Assembly (NCBI GenBank): GCA_031426915.1
Contig: JASJPB010000012.1
Location: 1 to 64,000 of the forward strand
Length of the DNA stretch: 64,000 bases
DNA from: Sulfurimicrobium sp031426915
GTDB taxonomy: Bacteria > Pseudomonadota > Gammaproteobacteria > Burkholderiales > Sulfuricellaceae
Reading direction: 5' to 3'
The notes below the pieces were generated by a model. It ran no database searches and had not been told where the DNA came from. It worked only from the letters and a program-made list of their open reading frames with translations. A program made the translations under genes and the position numbers. Positions 33,263 to 41,093 of the stretch are shown piece by piece (position 1 is the first letter of the stretch; each line of letters begins with the position of its first letter).

Positions 33263-33284
33263 TGTGGGGGGATTTGTGGGGGCG
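33263..33284 (+). repeat. Putative integrase arm-type site, element 2 right
   Basis: This 22-mer matches 26156-26177 at 20 of 22 positions. A partial inverted copy (CCCCCACAC, around 33330) lies between it and attachment copy 3. The 280 bp from vapB to the attachment site hold no gene. Confidence 0.5.
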
Positions 33285-33389
33285 CTGAAATAGTGACCCG
33301 CGAAATTACCAGCAACTGTGGCTATTAATCCCCCACACCTAAATTATTAAGATATTGATAATACGTTGTAATTGTGCATGATACACGGG

Positions 33390-33436
33390 TTGTGATTCCG
33401 GTTGTCGTGGGTTCGAGCCCCATCAGCCACCCCAAA
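33390..33436 (+). repeat. Attachment site copy 3 (right end of element 2)
   Basis: This is the third exact 47-bp copy of the tRNA-His 3' half, again without a 5' half. It marks the right end of the tandem array. Confidence 0.93.
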
Positions 33437-33447
33437 AATTCATAAAT

Positions 33448-33473
33448 AAAAACCGCGTGTTAGCGTGGTTTTT
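33448..33473 (+). terminator. Terminator right of the array (probably the original tRNA-His terminator)
   Basis: AAAAACC and GGTTTTT form a 7-bp stem, extended by CG pairs after one mismatch, followed by TATTTC. As it lies just outside copy 3, it probably ended the tRNA operon before integration. Confidence 0.7.
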
Positions 33474-33717
33474 ATTTCAATTATTTTCGCGTTGATCGGT
33501 CTGTTTTTCCTGATTTTCCGACTCAAGTGTCCCTATTTTGTCCCCGATGTGGCCTGATGTGTGTCACCATTCTGTCCCGTGAGGACAGCATTGATCTCGG
33601 TGGTGTTGCACCGCCGGTCTGATTGGCTGTTTGATAGCCAGACGCGGCAAGCTGCGGGGGCCGCTTCTTAGTGGGACAGTTGGGACACGTGGGGCGCCTT
33701 GACGAGCGCTTCACGAT

Positions 33718-33984
33718 TTAACCCCCCGTCGCCTTCAAGGGCGGGCGCCCGCGGCGCTTGCCACTCGTTTCGTGCTGTTGAGGCTGGATGCTGCTTCCCA
33801 AGTCCAGCACCCAGGCCTCCAGATCGCTTCGACGATAACGTCGAGACTTTCCTCCTACCTTGAGTGGGGCCGGCCAACCCGCTGGCGCGGGTTTCGTTCC
33901 ATAGGTCCAATGTCGAACCGCGGAGTATGAAAAACCGATGAAGTCGGCCGTTTGTGCAATATCAAGCAGCAGGGGAAAGATCAT
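33718..33984 (-). CDS. AlpA-like helix-turn-helix protein (88 aa)
   Basis: The protein has the small-regulator pattern LLDIAQTADFIGFSYSAVRH followed by a basic wing region (KVGGKSRRYRRSDLEAWVLD). The basic C-terminal tail is GKRRGRPPLKATGG. The ATG has a GAGGTG site. It is the only intact mobile-element gene outside the two delimited elements and may be left from an older island at the same target. The stretch 33474-33717 holds several GGGACA-type repeats but no gene. Confidence 0.65.
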   Translation of the reverse strand: MIFPLLLDIAQTADFIGFSYSAVRHWTYGTKPAPAGWPAPLKVGGKSRRYRRSDLEAWVLDLGSSIQPQQHETSGKRRGRPPLKATGG

Positions 33985-34084
33985 TTGTCACCTCACGAAG
34001 AACTTTGGTGACACTTATTTTGTACCCCATTTTCGGAAGCAGCGGATCGATACGTCACGTTTTTCGTCGCATTTCGGACAAAAC

Positions 34085-34680
34085 GCCGGTTGCACAGTTG
34101 TTTTGGGTCACAAAAATGTTTCTCGGCACCGCGAGTGTACCGGGCGTGAACCTGCCGTCGACGAACACGCGCCAGATCTCGGGCGCCAATGCTCCTGGTG
34201 CGCTGGCGGTGCACTCGGGTTTCCCGGCTGCTATGCGCGTTGCCTCCCGCGCCAGGAACTGGCAAAGCAGCTTGCCGCCGTCAAGTTCGATGTGCAGAGC
34301 GTGGACGTTTCCCAGCGCAACGACTTCGGTCGGGCACCAACTATCTGTCCGTCCACGCCAGCGCTTCCGCTCCCGACGCACCCGAGGTGTTCAGCAGTGG
34401 GATGAAGATCCACATCCTTGGGGATGATGGCAAGGAACTGCGTCCTCCGATTTTCGCCAAGACGGACCTTAGGCTTCCCTGTTCAGCTTATGTGGTGTAC
34501 CTCACATCCAGAGCCGATCCGGTGAGCGGCTATGGCGACATTCCAAAGGATCCGTCCGCCATCACGGTGGAAGCGGTCGAATGGTCTTCCCCAAATGAGC
34601 CATCAGGTGGTAATGCGGATGCCGCCGACCTGGAAAACCGCTTCGCCACCCATGCCTGGACCGCAAGATTGCCTTGGTCA
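34085..34680 (+). pseudogene. Degraded gene remnant with several frameshifts
   Basis: Protein-like segments appear in turn in three plus-strand frames. The first reads VTKMFLGTASVPGVNLPSTN (from about 34105), the second RQELAKQLAAVKFDVQSVDV (about 34250), and the third SSGMKIHILGDDGKELRPPI to SSPNEPSGGNADAADLENRF (about 34395-34650). This is the picture expected of one old gene broken by small insertions and deletions. No family is recognised. Confidence 0.4.
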
Positions 34681-34698
34681 GCAAACGCAACTGAACTA

Positions 34699-34823
34699 CC
34701 ACCTACTGAAAGTAGGTGGGTTGGCGCTGCCGGGGTGCGACGACTAAAGTCGTCAAACCCGCACCCGGCAACCCGCGCATGTGTCAAAACCGTGCGAGTC
34801 AACTTCACCGGCTAAAGCCGGTG
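34699..34823. repeat. Cluster of three perfect hairpins with GAA/TAAA loops
   Basis: The three hairpins are CCACCTACT-GAA-AGTAGGTGG (34699-34719), GACGAC-TAAA-GTCGTC (34739-34754) and CACCGGC-TAAA-GCCGGTG (34806-34823). The middle one is enclosed by a longer stem (GCCGGGGTGCG with CGCACCCGGC). Such subterminal hairpins resemble the ends of IS200/IS605-type elements or REP sequences. No Y1 transposase is nearby. Confidence 0.6.
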
Positions 34824-34933
34824 GTTTTGGACCCTAACATTTGAAAATAACAAAAGGAAACCACCCGGCGTGGGAGTGCAAAGTAACCGTCCGGCGGACG
34901 GCATCTATCAGGTCAAGCGGTGAGCGAGGAGAA

Positions 34934-35641
34934 TCAGTCCTGGCGCCACAAATGTGGCAAGAGGGCATCCAGATCGCGCGCCTTAGCGGAAGGCAAGCGA
35001 GTCAACACGTCGCGGAGGTAAACGTAAGGATTGAGCTGATGGAGTTTCGCTGATTCCACGAAGGACAGGACGATGGCGGCGGCCTCGCCACCGCGGACGC
35101 TACCGGCGAATAACCAATTTTTGCGACCGATGGCCAGAGGACGCAACGCCCGCTCGGTGGCATTGTTATCCAGCGGCAAGCGTCCGCCCTCGAGGAAACG
35201 GGTCAGCGCCTGCCAATGGTTCGAAGCATAGGCCATCGCCTTCGCCAGCGGGCTCTGTGGCAGCAGGCACGGCAAATGCGCCGCCATCCCGGCGTGGAAA
35301 TCGTCAAGCAGCGGCTTGATTTCTACTTCTCGCCGTCGTCGTCGCGCCTCGGGGTCGAGACCCTTCCATGCATTGTCCAGATGGTAGAAAGCCGCGATGC
35401 GGCTCACCGCCTCATGGGCCAAACCCGGCGACTTGCCGGCCTTGGCCACTTCGAAGAACTTCCGCCGGGCATGCGCCCAGCAGCCCACCTCCTTGATCCG
35501 CGGATTGGCAAAGAGGCGATCGTAGCCGGCATAGGCATCGGCGGTCAGGTAACCCTGCCAGCCGGCGAGGAAGGACTGCGGATGGCGGCCTTCGCGCGAT
35601 ACGGTGAACTCGTAGGCGGCCAGTCGGGAAACCGGGTTCAC
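34934..35641 (-). pseudogene. IS66 family transposase, C-terminal fragment
   Basis: The fragment shows IS66 TnpC hallmarks: GYLTADAYAGYDRLF, VGCWAHARRKFFEVA and LPLDNNATERALRPLAIGRK followed by NWLFAGS. About 235 of the usual roughly 500 residues remain. The N-terminal zinc-binding part and the first catalytic Asp region are missing, and the upstream IS66 genes tnpA and tnpB are not seen. It is a dead remnant. Confidence 0.9.
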
Positions 35642-35971
35642 CCAACCCCGGGCACGTGCCTTGACCGTGCCGCCTATGGTCTAATGAAATCGCCAATTAC
35701 GAATAGGGGATTCCCCGATACGCTGCATAACGTTACACAGGTATATTACCCAGCAAAACAGGATATTAATGTCCTGCAATAAAGCAAGTGATCAATACAA
35801 GAATGCTGGAGAAACTCGGCGCGTCAATGTGCCACGAGCGTATCCCAATTGCCGAAAAGGTTGCGGCACTGGGGGGGGGCAGCACGAGCGACTCCTACTC
35901 AAGTTCAGCATGACCAACTGTGTCTCACGCTACCAAGAACGTATCGCCCATTACGTTAAAGGAGAAGAAAT
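35642..35971. other. Non-coding stretch before the phospholipase-like gene
   Basis: No gene is visible in these 330 bases. A GGGGATTCCCC palindrome lies near 35706 and a run of nine Gs at 35871-35879. The last bases carry the AAAGGAG ribosome binding site of the next gene. Confidence 0.6.
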
Positions 35972-36907
35972 ATGCCTGGTGCGTACGCACACATTACCTT
36001 AGTCAATGAATTCAGGGAGCCAGCTCAACTCGAGAGCATTCCTGGATTCCCAGGGTCTGCCATTACGTCGTTACTGGATTACTTCAAGTTTTGTGAGCTT
36101 GGCGCCGTCAGTCCCGACTACCCCTATCTCGGAGTTGGCAGCCGTGGAGCCACTCAATGGGCTGATCGGATGCACTATGAGCGCACAGGAAATATGATCA
36201 ATGCTGGGATCGACATTCTTGCCGAAATGCCAGAGGGGCCGCAGAGAAGCAAGGCCTTTGCCTGGTTACTTGGTTATGCGGCGCATGTGGCTACAGACGT
36301 AACCATTCACCCGGTCGTCGAGCTAAAGGTTGGTCCTTATGCGCAGAATCAGAAACAACATAGGGTCTGCGAGTTGAACCAGGACGCCTATATTTTTCAG
36401 CGCCTCAACCTGGGTGGAGTCGGTCTTTCAGAACATCTCAACTCGGGCATCTGGAATTGCTGCGATTCGCCGGACAGCGGACGACTCGACCCGGCTGTGG
36501 CCGATCTCTGGCGCGCCATGTTCAAGGCATGTCATCCGGCCGCGTTTGATGCCAGTCCTCCGGACATTGATGCGTGGCACAAGGGATTCAGGTTCGTAGT
36601 CGACAAAATCGCCGAGGAGGGGAACCATCTTTTTCCAGCCGCACGGCATTTGGGGGTGAAGTGCGGCTTGACCTATCCACTACCTGATGAAGTCGAGTCC
36701 GAGTTCATCGAGTCTCTGCATGTGCCATTTCCCGACCATATGCACTATGACGACATATTCGACCGGGCGATTCAAAGCGTTCGGGCAGTGTGGTCGCTGG
36801 TTGCGCGGGGCGTGTATGCGGCTGACAAAGCCTATTTGGCAGAGATCGGAAACTGGAACCTGGACACTGGCAGGGACGATACACAAAAACTGGTTTTCTG
36901 GAGCTGA
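35972..36907 (+). CDS. Zinc-dependent phospholipase C-like protein
   Basis: The 311-residue protein begins MPGAYAHITLVNEF, with the near-N-terminal His typical of the zinc-dependent phospholipase C/S1-P1 fold. Further possible zinc ligands are in ADRMHYERTGN and in AAHVATDVTIHPVVE (H-x3-D-x3-H). No signal peptide is visible, unlike secreted phospholipases, so it may act inside the cell or be exported by another route. AAAGGAG precedes the ATG. It is the first of four co-oriented genes, and the next begins 7 bp later. The catalytic activity is inferred from the family, not proven. Confidence 0.7.
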   Translation: MPGAYAHITLVNEFREPAQLESIPGFPGSAITSLLDYFKFCELGAVSPDYPYLGVGSRGATQWADRMHYERTGNMINAGIDILAEMPEGPQRSKAFAWLLGYAAHVATDVTIHPVVELKVGPYAQNQKQHRVCELNQDAYIFQRLNLGGVGLSEHLNSGIWNCCDSPDSGRLDPAVADLWRAMFKACHPAAFDASPPDIDAWHKGFRFVVDKIAEEGNHLFPAARHLGVKCGLTYPLPDEVESEFIESLHVPFPDHMHYDDIFDRAIQSVRAVWSLVARGVYAADKAYLAEIGNWNLDTGRDDTQKLVFWS

Positions 36908-36913
36908 TTGATC

Positions 36914-37864
36914 ATGAACTGGACTAGAACGCTGTTCTTGGGATTGCTGGCAACGCTGCTATGTACCAGTAGCTTGGCTGCTGATTATATGGATCCTGAA
37001 TACATGCTGCCGATGGCATCACGACTGACGAAACTCTCAACGGCCGTCGAATCCGCCGTGCGTTACAAGAATCCCTCGGCGCAGCTAAGTGAGGAAGCGC
37101 TGCTCAAGTTTGCGACGCAACATGATCCTGGTTTGCTGGCGCAATTCTCGGAGTTGAAGATCCGGGTAAGCTCAAAAAACAAGGAGGCGCTATTGCTGAT
37201 TTGTACCCCGGACGGCAGCAGAGGCTTACTCGAAGACGTTGGATGCACTGCGGAAATGGAACGACATTTGTGGCGGGACGAGTTGACCGCACCCTGCGAA
37301 TTTACTCTGGATGTCGTTGCAGTTTGCGCTTCACGCGCGGAGGCCGTGGCCCTTGCCAATGCAGGCCGATTCGCCATGCCGTTGCCTGTCCACGATTTCC
37401 CCAAGGATAGCCTGATCGAGATTAGCCAGGCGGTATGGACTTCCGGGGTGGATCGGGGATCGCGAAAACATTTAGGCGAACTTGCCGAAGCGCCCCGCAA
37501 TGCAGCGTTGTATCTTTGGATGAACATCAAGGGGTCCAATATTGCGTTGGATCGGCTAGCTGCGGAAGGGAAGTTGCCAATACGGCATAAGTGGTTCAGG
37601 GAAACGATTTCCAGCATTCGGCCAGAAGGCGTAACGCAAATGACGGACAACATCAACTTGCCGGCAGGCACAAAACCCGTGCTCGATGGATTACGTCAAG
37701 AAGTCCGGACCAGACGGTTCTTCGATTGGCATACCTGGAGTTCCAAGGAAAATCTAAGTCCCGGGAATTGGTTCGTAACCGTTCATTATGCCGACAACAA
37801 GCCTGTTCTTTGCGGTGACAGAGATGGTCGTTCGCCGTGCAAGTTTTCCATCAAAGTCCGGTAA
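36914..37864 (+). CDS. Secreted hypothetical protein (316 aa)
   Basis: A clear signal peptide (MNWTRTLFLGLLATLLCTSSLAA) precedes a mature protein without further membrane segments. Six or more Cys residues (for example in LLICTPDGSRGLLEDVGC and VLCGDRDGRSPC) could form disulfides in the periplasm. No family is recognised. The start lies 7 bp after the phospholipase-like gene and the end 5 bp before the next gene, so the three form an operon. Confidence 0.75.
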   Translation: MNWTRTLFLGLLATLLCTSSLAADYMDPEYMLPMASRLTKLSTAVESAVRYKNPSAQLSEEALLKFATQHDPGLLAQFSELKIRVSSKNKEALLLICTPDGSRGLLEDVGCTAEMERHLWRDELTAPCEFTLDVVAVCASRAEAVALANAGRFAMPLPVHDFPKDSLIEISQAVWTSGVDRGSRKHLGELAEAPRNAALYLWMNIKGSNIALDRLAAEGKLPIRHKWFRETISSIRPEGVTQMTDNINLPAGTKPVLDGLRQEVRTRRFFDWHTWSSKENLSPGNWFVTVHYADNKPVLCGDRDGRSPCKFSIKVR

Positions 37865-37869
37865 GCGCC

Positions 37870-38928
37870 ATGACAGATGAAAGCCAACCACGAGCTTTGC
37901 TCGAGAATGTCGCCGAAAAGGCCTCGCAAGTTCCAATAAAGGTAGCGGTAAGCGATGCCGAGTCGTTGCTTGCCTATGCAACGAGTAACGGCATCGCAAT
38001 CGAACCAGATGTCGTCAGGATCATAGTGAGTGCCAAGGCGCTACTTGCCAAGGATGAATGCGCTCCAGATTCGTTTGAAATGCAAACGAAATTCTGGAGT
38101 GCATTGCAGTCTCTTGCCAAGGCCGTCCAGCCGGTGACTATTTTCAGTCTGAAGGCATCTACCCAGAAGGTTGGGAGGGATGGCTGGATGGGGCTCATTC
38201 TCGACCGAGTTCTTGGAAAGCGCTTCTCCACCGAGGCCGAATGGGCTGTCCGGCGACTCCGTCGGCTCGCATTCGTGGCTCTGCTTGTGTTGGTAGCAGT
38301 GCAAGTATATTGGGGTGTAGGTTTACGTCTGACGACCGAGATGGCGCCATTGATCGCGCAGTCAGAAGCGAACACCAAGCAACATGAGAAATTGATGGCG
38401 GAGGGAAGAACTGCCGACTCTTCTGAAATCCAGGATTTGGATGCGGCGGCCACAATCCTCGAAGGTGAAATGTCGGTACGTTACGAAATCCTTGAAACGT
38501 GGAACTACGTTTGGAGATCACCGCTGGTATTTTTGGGATTGGTTCATGAAAAGAATGCAGATGACCGTGGGCCTTATGCTTCCTTAAAGAGGGCGATCCT
38601 TGTCACGGATTTTACATCTCAGGCGATCCGGCTTTATGTGCTTCCACTGCTCTATGGTTTGCTTGGTGCATGCCTGTATGTCCTAAGAACACTGTCGAAT
38701 GACATCCGGTCACTCTCCTACACGTCAGCACAGAAGACCCTTTACCGGCTACGCATTTATATGGGAACGCTTGCTGGGCTGGTCATCGGTTGGTTCCTTC
38801 AGCCAATTCAGGCACCCACGGATTTCCAGTACCTAACACCTTTTGCACTTGCGCTCTTGGCCGGGTACAGCGTCGACTTGCTCTTTGCTGTGATGGACAG
38901 GCTAATAAGCGCGTTTTCTGGGAAGTAG
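37870..38928 (+). CDS. Membrane protein of unknown function (352 aa)
   Basis: The first 130 residues are soluble. A membrane segment (FVALLVLVAVQVYWGVG) is followed by a helical extra-membrane loop of about 110 residues (SEANTKQHEKLMAEGRTADS region). Three more hydrophobic segments close the protein: LYVLPLLYGLLGACLYVL, MGTLAGLVIGWF and LTPFALALLAGYSVDLLF. The topology resembles a sensor or anchor rather than a transporter. The ATG at 37870 has a short spacing to the previous stop; a longer open frame begins at 37837. No family is recognised. Confidence 0.75.
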   Translation: MTDESQPRALLENVAEKASQVPIKVAVSDAESLLAYATSNGIAIEPDVVRIIVSAKALLAKDECAPDSFEMQTKFWSALQSLAKAVQPVTIFSLKASTQKVGRDGWMGLILDRVLGKRFSTEAEWAVRRLRRLAFVALLVLVAVQVYWGVGLRLTTEMAPLIAQSEANTKQHEKLMAEGRTADSSEIQDLDAAATILEGEMSVRYEILETWNYVWRSPLVFLGLVHEKNADDRGPYASLKRAILVTDFTSQAIRLYVLPLLYGLLGACLYVLRTLSNDIRSLSYTSAQKTLYRLRIYMGTLAGLVIGWFLQPIQAPTDFQYLTPFALALLAGYSVDLLFAVMDRLISAFSGK

Positions 38929-39055
38929 TCTCGTTCCAGCGCCGGGTTTTACTAAGCACGCAAATCTCTTTCTGAAAATGCGTTCTTCAAAACATGAAAC
39001 ATGTGACGCATGGTATCCATGAGTGCCGGCTTATTAACAACAAGGGGGCGAAGTC

Positions 39056-39649
39056 ATGAAATATGTTGACGTATTGCTGCAGGAGATTGTGATAAGTGAA
39101 AATGGGTCAACCAAGAAGCCATGCCCAGGTCTCGTCCTGATCCGTTGGTATCCGCCCGGAAATGTCCAGGCCGTAAACCCAGGAGGACGAAGAGTCGCTC
39201 TGCAAGCCAGTGTGCCGATTTCCTTCGCTGACTATCGAGAGCAATTCGAGATGCGGCCTGCCATGACTGGAAATTCGTGGATTGAGGTTCAAGTTGTTAG
39301 CATGACTGATTTTGGGCTGCTCGGTAAGCTTATGGGTGAGATTCTTGGCCTCGCCAAGCAGAACTGGCCATTCCCGATAGGGTCTTCATTGTTCGATGGC
39401 ATCAGTGACGATATCAAGAAAGGGACGCCGCAAGTTATCGCATGTGGCCGGTCGGATATTTTTTCCGCGGGATCGATTCCAAGTGTCATTAAGATCGAAC
39501 TGGAAGCGCCAAACGATGTGCTTGGCGACATGGGGTCACAGCGGGACGATACAACCGGGCTTCCGACGGACGCGCCAGCGGAGCGTCCGGTTTTACTCTC
39601 CAAAGGTAGTAAGAATGGCGCTGTTGTCCTTAGACTTGCGGCAGTTTAA
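39056..39649 (+). CDS. Hypothetical protein (197 aa)
   Basis: This is a soluble protein with a beta-rich N-terminal half (KYVDVLLQEIVISENGSTKK, then PGLVLIRWYPPGN) and a Ser/Asp-rich C-terminal part. No signal peptide and no domain are recognised. A ribosome binding site (AAGGGGGCGAAG) precedes the ATG. It lies 127 bp after the membrane protein on the same strand and is the last gene before the flagellar-type locus. The 211 bp that follow hold no other gene. Confidence 0.65.
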   Translation: MKYVDVLLQEIVISENGSTKKPCPGLVLIRWYPPGNVQAVNPGGRRVALQASVPISFADYREQFEMRPAMTGNSWIEVQVVSMTDFGLLGKLMGEILGLAKQNWPFPIGSSLFDGISDDIKKGTPQVIACGRSDIFSAGSIPSVIKIELEAPNDVLGDMGSQRDDTTGLPTDAPAERPVLLSKGSKNGAVVLRLAAV

Positions 39650-39860
39650 GTGGCTCCCTTCGTCAAGACAATAATCTGCCAAGTTTTAGGGGGTGGCCTT
39701 TCCCATGCAGCTGTACGACGACCCTGTTAAGCCGTTTTGAGCAGCTCACGAACTAGCTCCCGGCTTGCCGGGGATACTCACTTGCACCACACCCAATCTG
39801 CGACGGTCTTTTCCGGTAGTATTGACGGTTTATACAGTTCTTATTAGGCGCTTGAACTCC

Positions 39861-40604
39861 ATGGTTTCCATCATTCGTTCCCCCGCGATTTCCGACCAGA
39901 AGCGTAAGCTGTCGACCCGTCGATCGCGCATGGCAGAGAGCCATCCGGTAGGCGTTATTCCCGGCGAGCATCCAGTGACATCGGTTCCCTTGGACGCTGG
40001 GCCAACCGAAGGCGGAGGCACGCAGGAAGTAAATAACCTGGTCGAACAAGCCCGTCTTTCGGTATTGGCTCAGTTCAAGGACGAAGCCGAGTCAGCGCGA
40101 GAATTGGGCCGGCAGCGAGGCTTGCGGGAGGGGCGTCTGGCCGGGCGGGAAGAGGTGAAGCAGAGTTTCGCGGAGGAAGTGGCACGGGTCCGTTCCGTGG
40201 CGGACAAGCTGCAGCAGGCGGTGGAGTCGGGTGTTCGGGGCCAAGAGGAAATGATGGTAGCCATTGCTTTCGAAGCCGTGTGCAAAGTACTCGGCGACAT
40301 TGTGGTGACGCGCGAGGGCGTGCAGGCCTTAGTTCGGCAGGCGACAACGCATGTGCTCGGTGCCGAGCGTCTGGCGGTCCGCCTTCACCCCGCCGACTTA
40401 TCCATCTTGCAGGATGCCGGAGGATTGGATGGTACCCTGCCGTCTGGGATGGTGGTGTCGTGGATGGGAGATAAGGACATTGCGCTCGGTGGATGTGTGG
40501 TCGAGACGGACGGCGGCGAACTTGATGCGCGGCTCGAAACACAGATAGAGAAGTTGCGTTCGTTGCTAGTGGCGGCGCGCCGGAATGTCGCTGTTTCGGA
40601 GTAA
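39861..40604 (+). CDS. fliH: FliH-like export ATPase regulator
   Basis: FliH/SctL proteins form the stalk that links the FliI ATPase to the rotor and inhibit it until docked. The 247-residue protein has a long central amphipathic helix (FKDEAESARELGRQRGLREG, with the Gly-repeat pattern typical of FliH). The C-terminal FliH/V-ATPase E-type domain includes RLHPADLSILQ and SWMGDKDIALGGCVVETDGG. It is the only flagellar gene on the plus strand, at the far end from fliI, which is unusual. The ATG at 39861 has only a weak ribosome binding site. Confidence 0.85.
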   Translation: MVSIIRSPAISDQKRKLSTRRSRMAESHPVGVIPGEHPVTSVPLDAGPTEGGGTQEVNNLVEQARLSVLAQFKDEAESARELGRQRGLREGRLAGREEVKQSFAEEVARVRSVADKLQQAVESGVRGQEEMMVAIAFEAVCKVLGDIVVTREGVQALVRQATTHVLGAERLAVRLHPADLSILQDAGGLDGTLPSGMVVSWMGDKDIALGGCVVETDGGELDARLETQIEKLRSLLVAARRNVAVSE

Positions 40605-40659
40605 CCGCTTATTTCCTGTAGGTCGGCCACCTCTCCCGCGTGAATCAGGTCGAAATTCG

Positions 40660-41064
40660 CTACCCGGTGCCTCCGGTCGTTGGGTCGAGCAGGTTGGCGA
40701 CAGCCTTGCTGATTGCATCCGCGATCCGCGAATCCCCTTCCATGACTTGCTGGATGTCATCGACCATCTGGTAAAACGTGGGGTCGTTGATCAGGGTTTC
40801 GCCGAATTCCGCCAGCAGCACCGATTCGAGAAAGATCCGGAAAGCTTTCCGGCCCCGGTTTGGGTCGTCCGGGTCGAGAGCCTTCACGCGCTGGTTGATT
40901 AGCTTGCCCATGCGCTGCTGCTGCAACGCCGGGCTGCCCGCTGTCTTGCGGTTCTCTCGCCGCATTTGCTCGGAGCGGGAGCGAGGGGCGGCGGAATTGG
41001 CACGCGCGGCCATTTCAGCCCGTATCGTGGCGACGATTTGCTGGACGCTGTCGATACCTGACAT
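40660..41064 (-). CDS. Hypothetical protein at the end of the flagellar-type operon (134 aa)
   Basis: The basic N-terminal half (MRRENRKTAGSPALQQQRMG) leads into a helical C-terminal domain (KAFRIFLESVLLAEFGETLI, then NDPTFYQMVDDIQQVM). No signal peptide is visible. It lies 30 bp after the sigma factor gene on the same strand and is probably the last gene of the operon. No flagellar family is recognised. It could be a chaperone, an export gatekeeper or a substrate. Confidence 0.65.
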   Translation of the reverse strand: MSGIDSVQQIVATIRAEMAARANSAAPRSRSEQMRRENRKTAGSPALQQQRMGKLINQRVKALDPDDPNRGRKAFRIFLESVLLAEFGETLINDPTFYQMVDDIQQVMEGDSRIADAISKAVANLLDPTTGGTG

Positions 41065-41093
41065 GGGCGAATTCCCTTAAATGCTTTATCGGC

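Larger units (their letters stand above)
26112..33436. mobile_element. Integrative element 2 (rolling-circle, phage-derived, about 7.3 kb)
   Basis: The element lies between attachment copies 2 and 3. It carries a tyrosine integrase and overlapping helix-turn-helix gene, a DUF3653-type phage regulator, a HUH replication protein, small phage-like genes, a 47-residue membrane protein, an XRE repressor and VapBC. Nearly all genes are on the minus strand. No coat, assembly (Zot-like) or conjugation genes are seen, so it is not a complete filamentous phage. Confidence 0.85.

Noticed and set aside
34699..34823. CRISPR-like repeats in the hairpin cluster
   Set aside because: The stems differ in sequence; only the loop design is shared.
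35769..36002. Small plus-strand open frame before the phospholipase-like gene
   Set aside because: It includes the nine-G run, overlaps the start of a well-supported gene and has no ribosome binding site or protein-like pattern.
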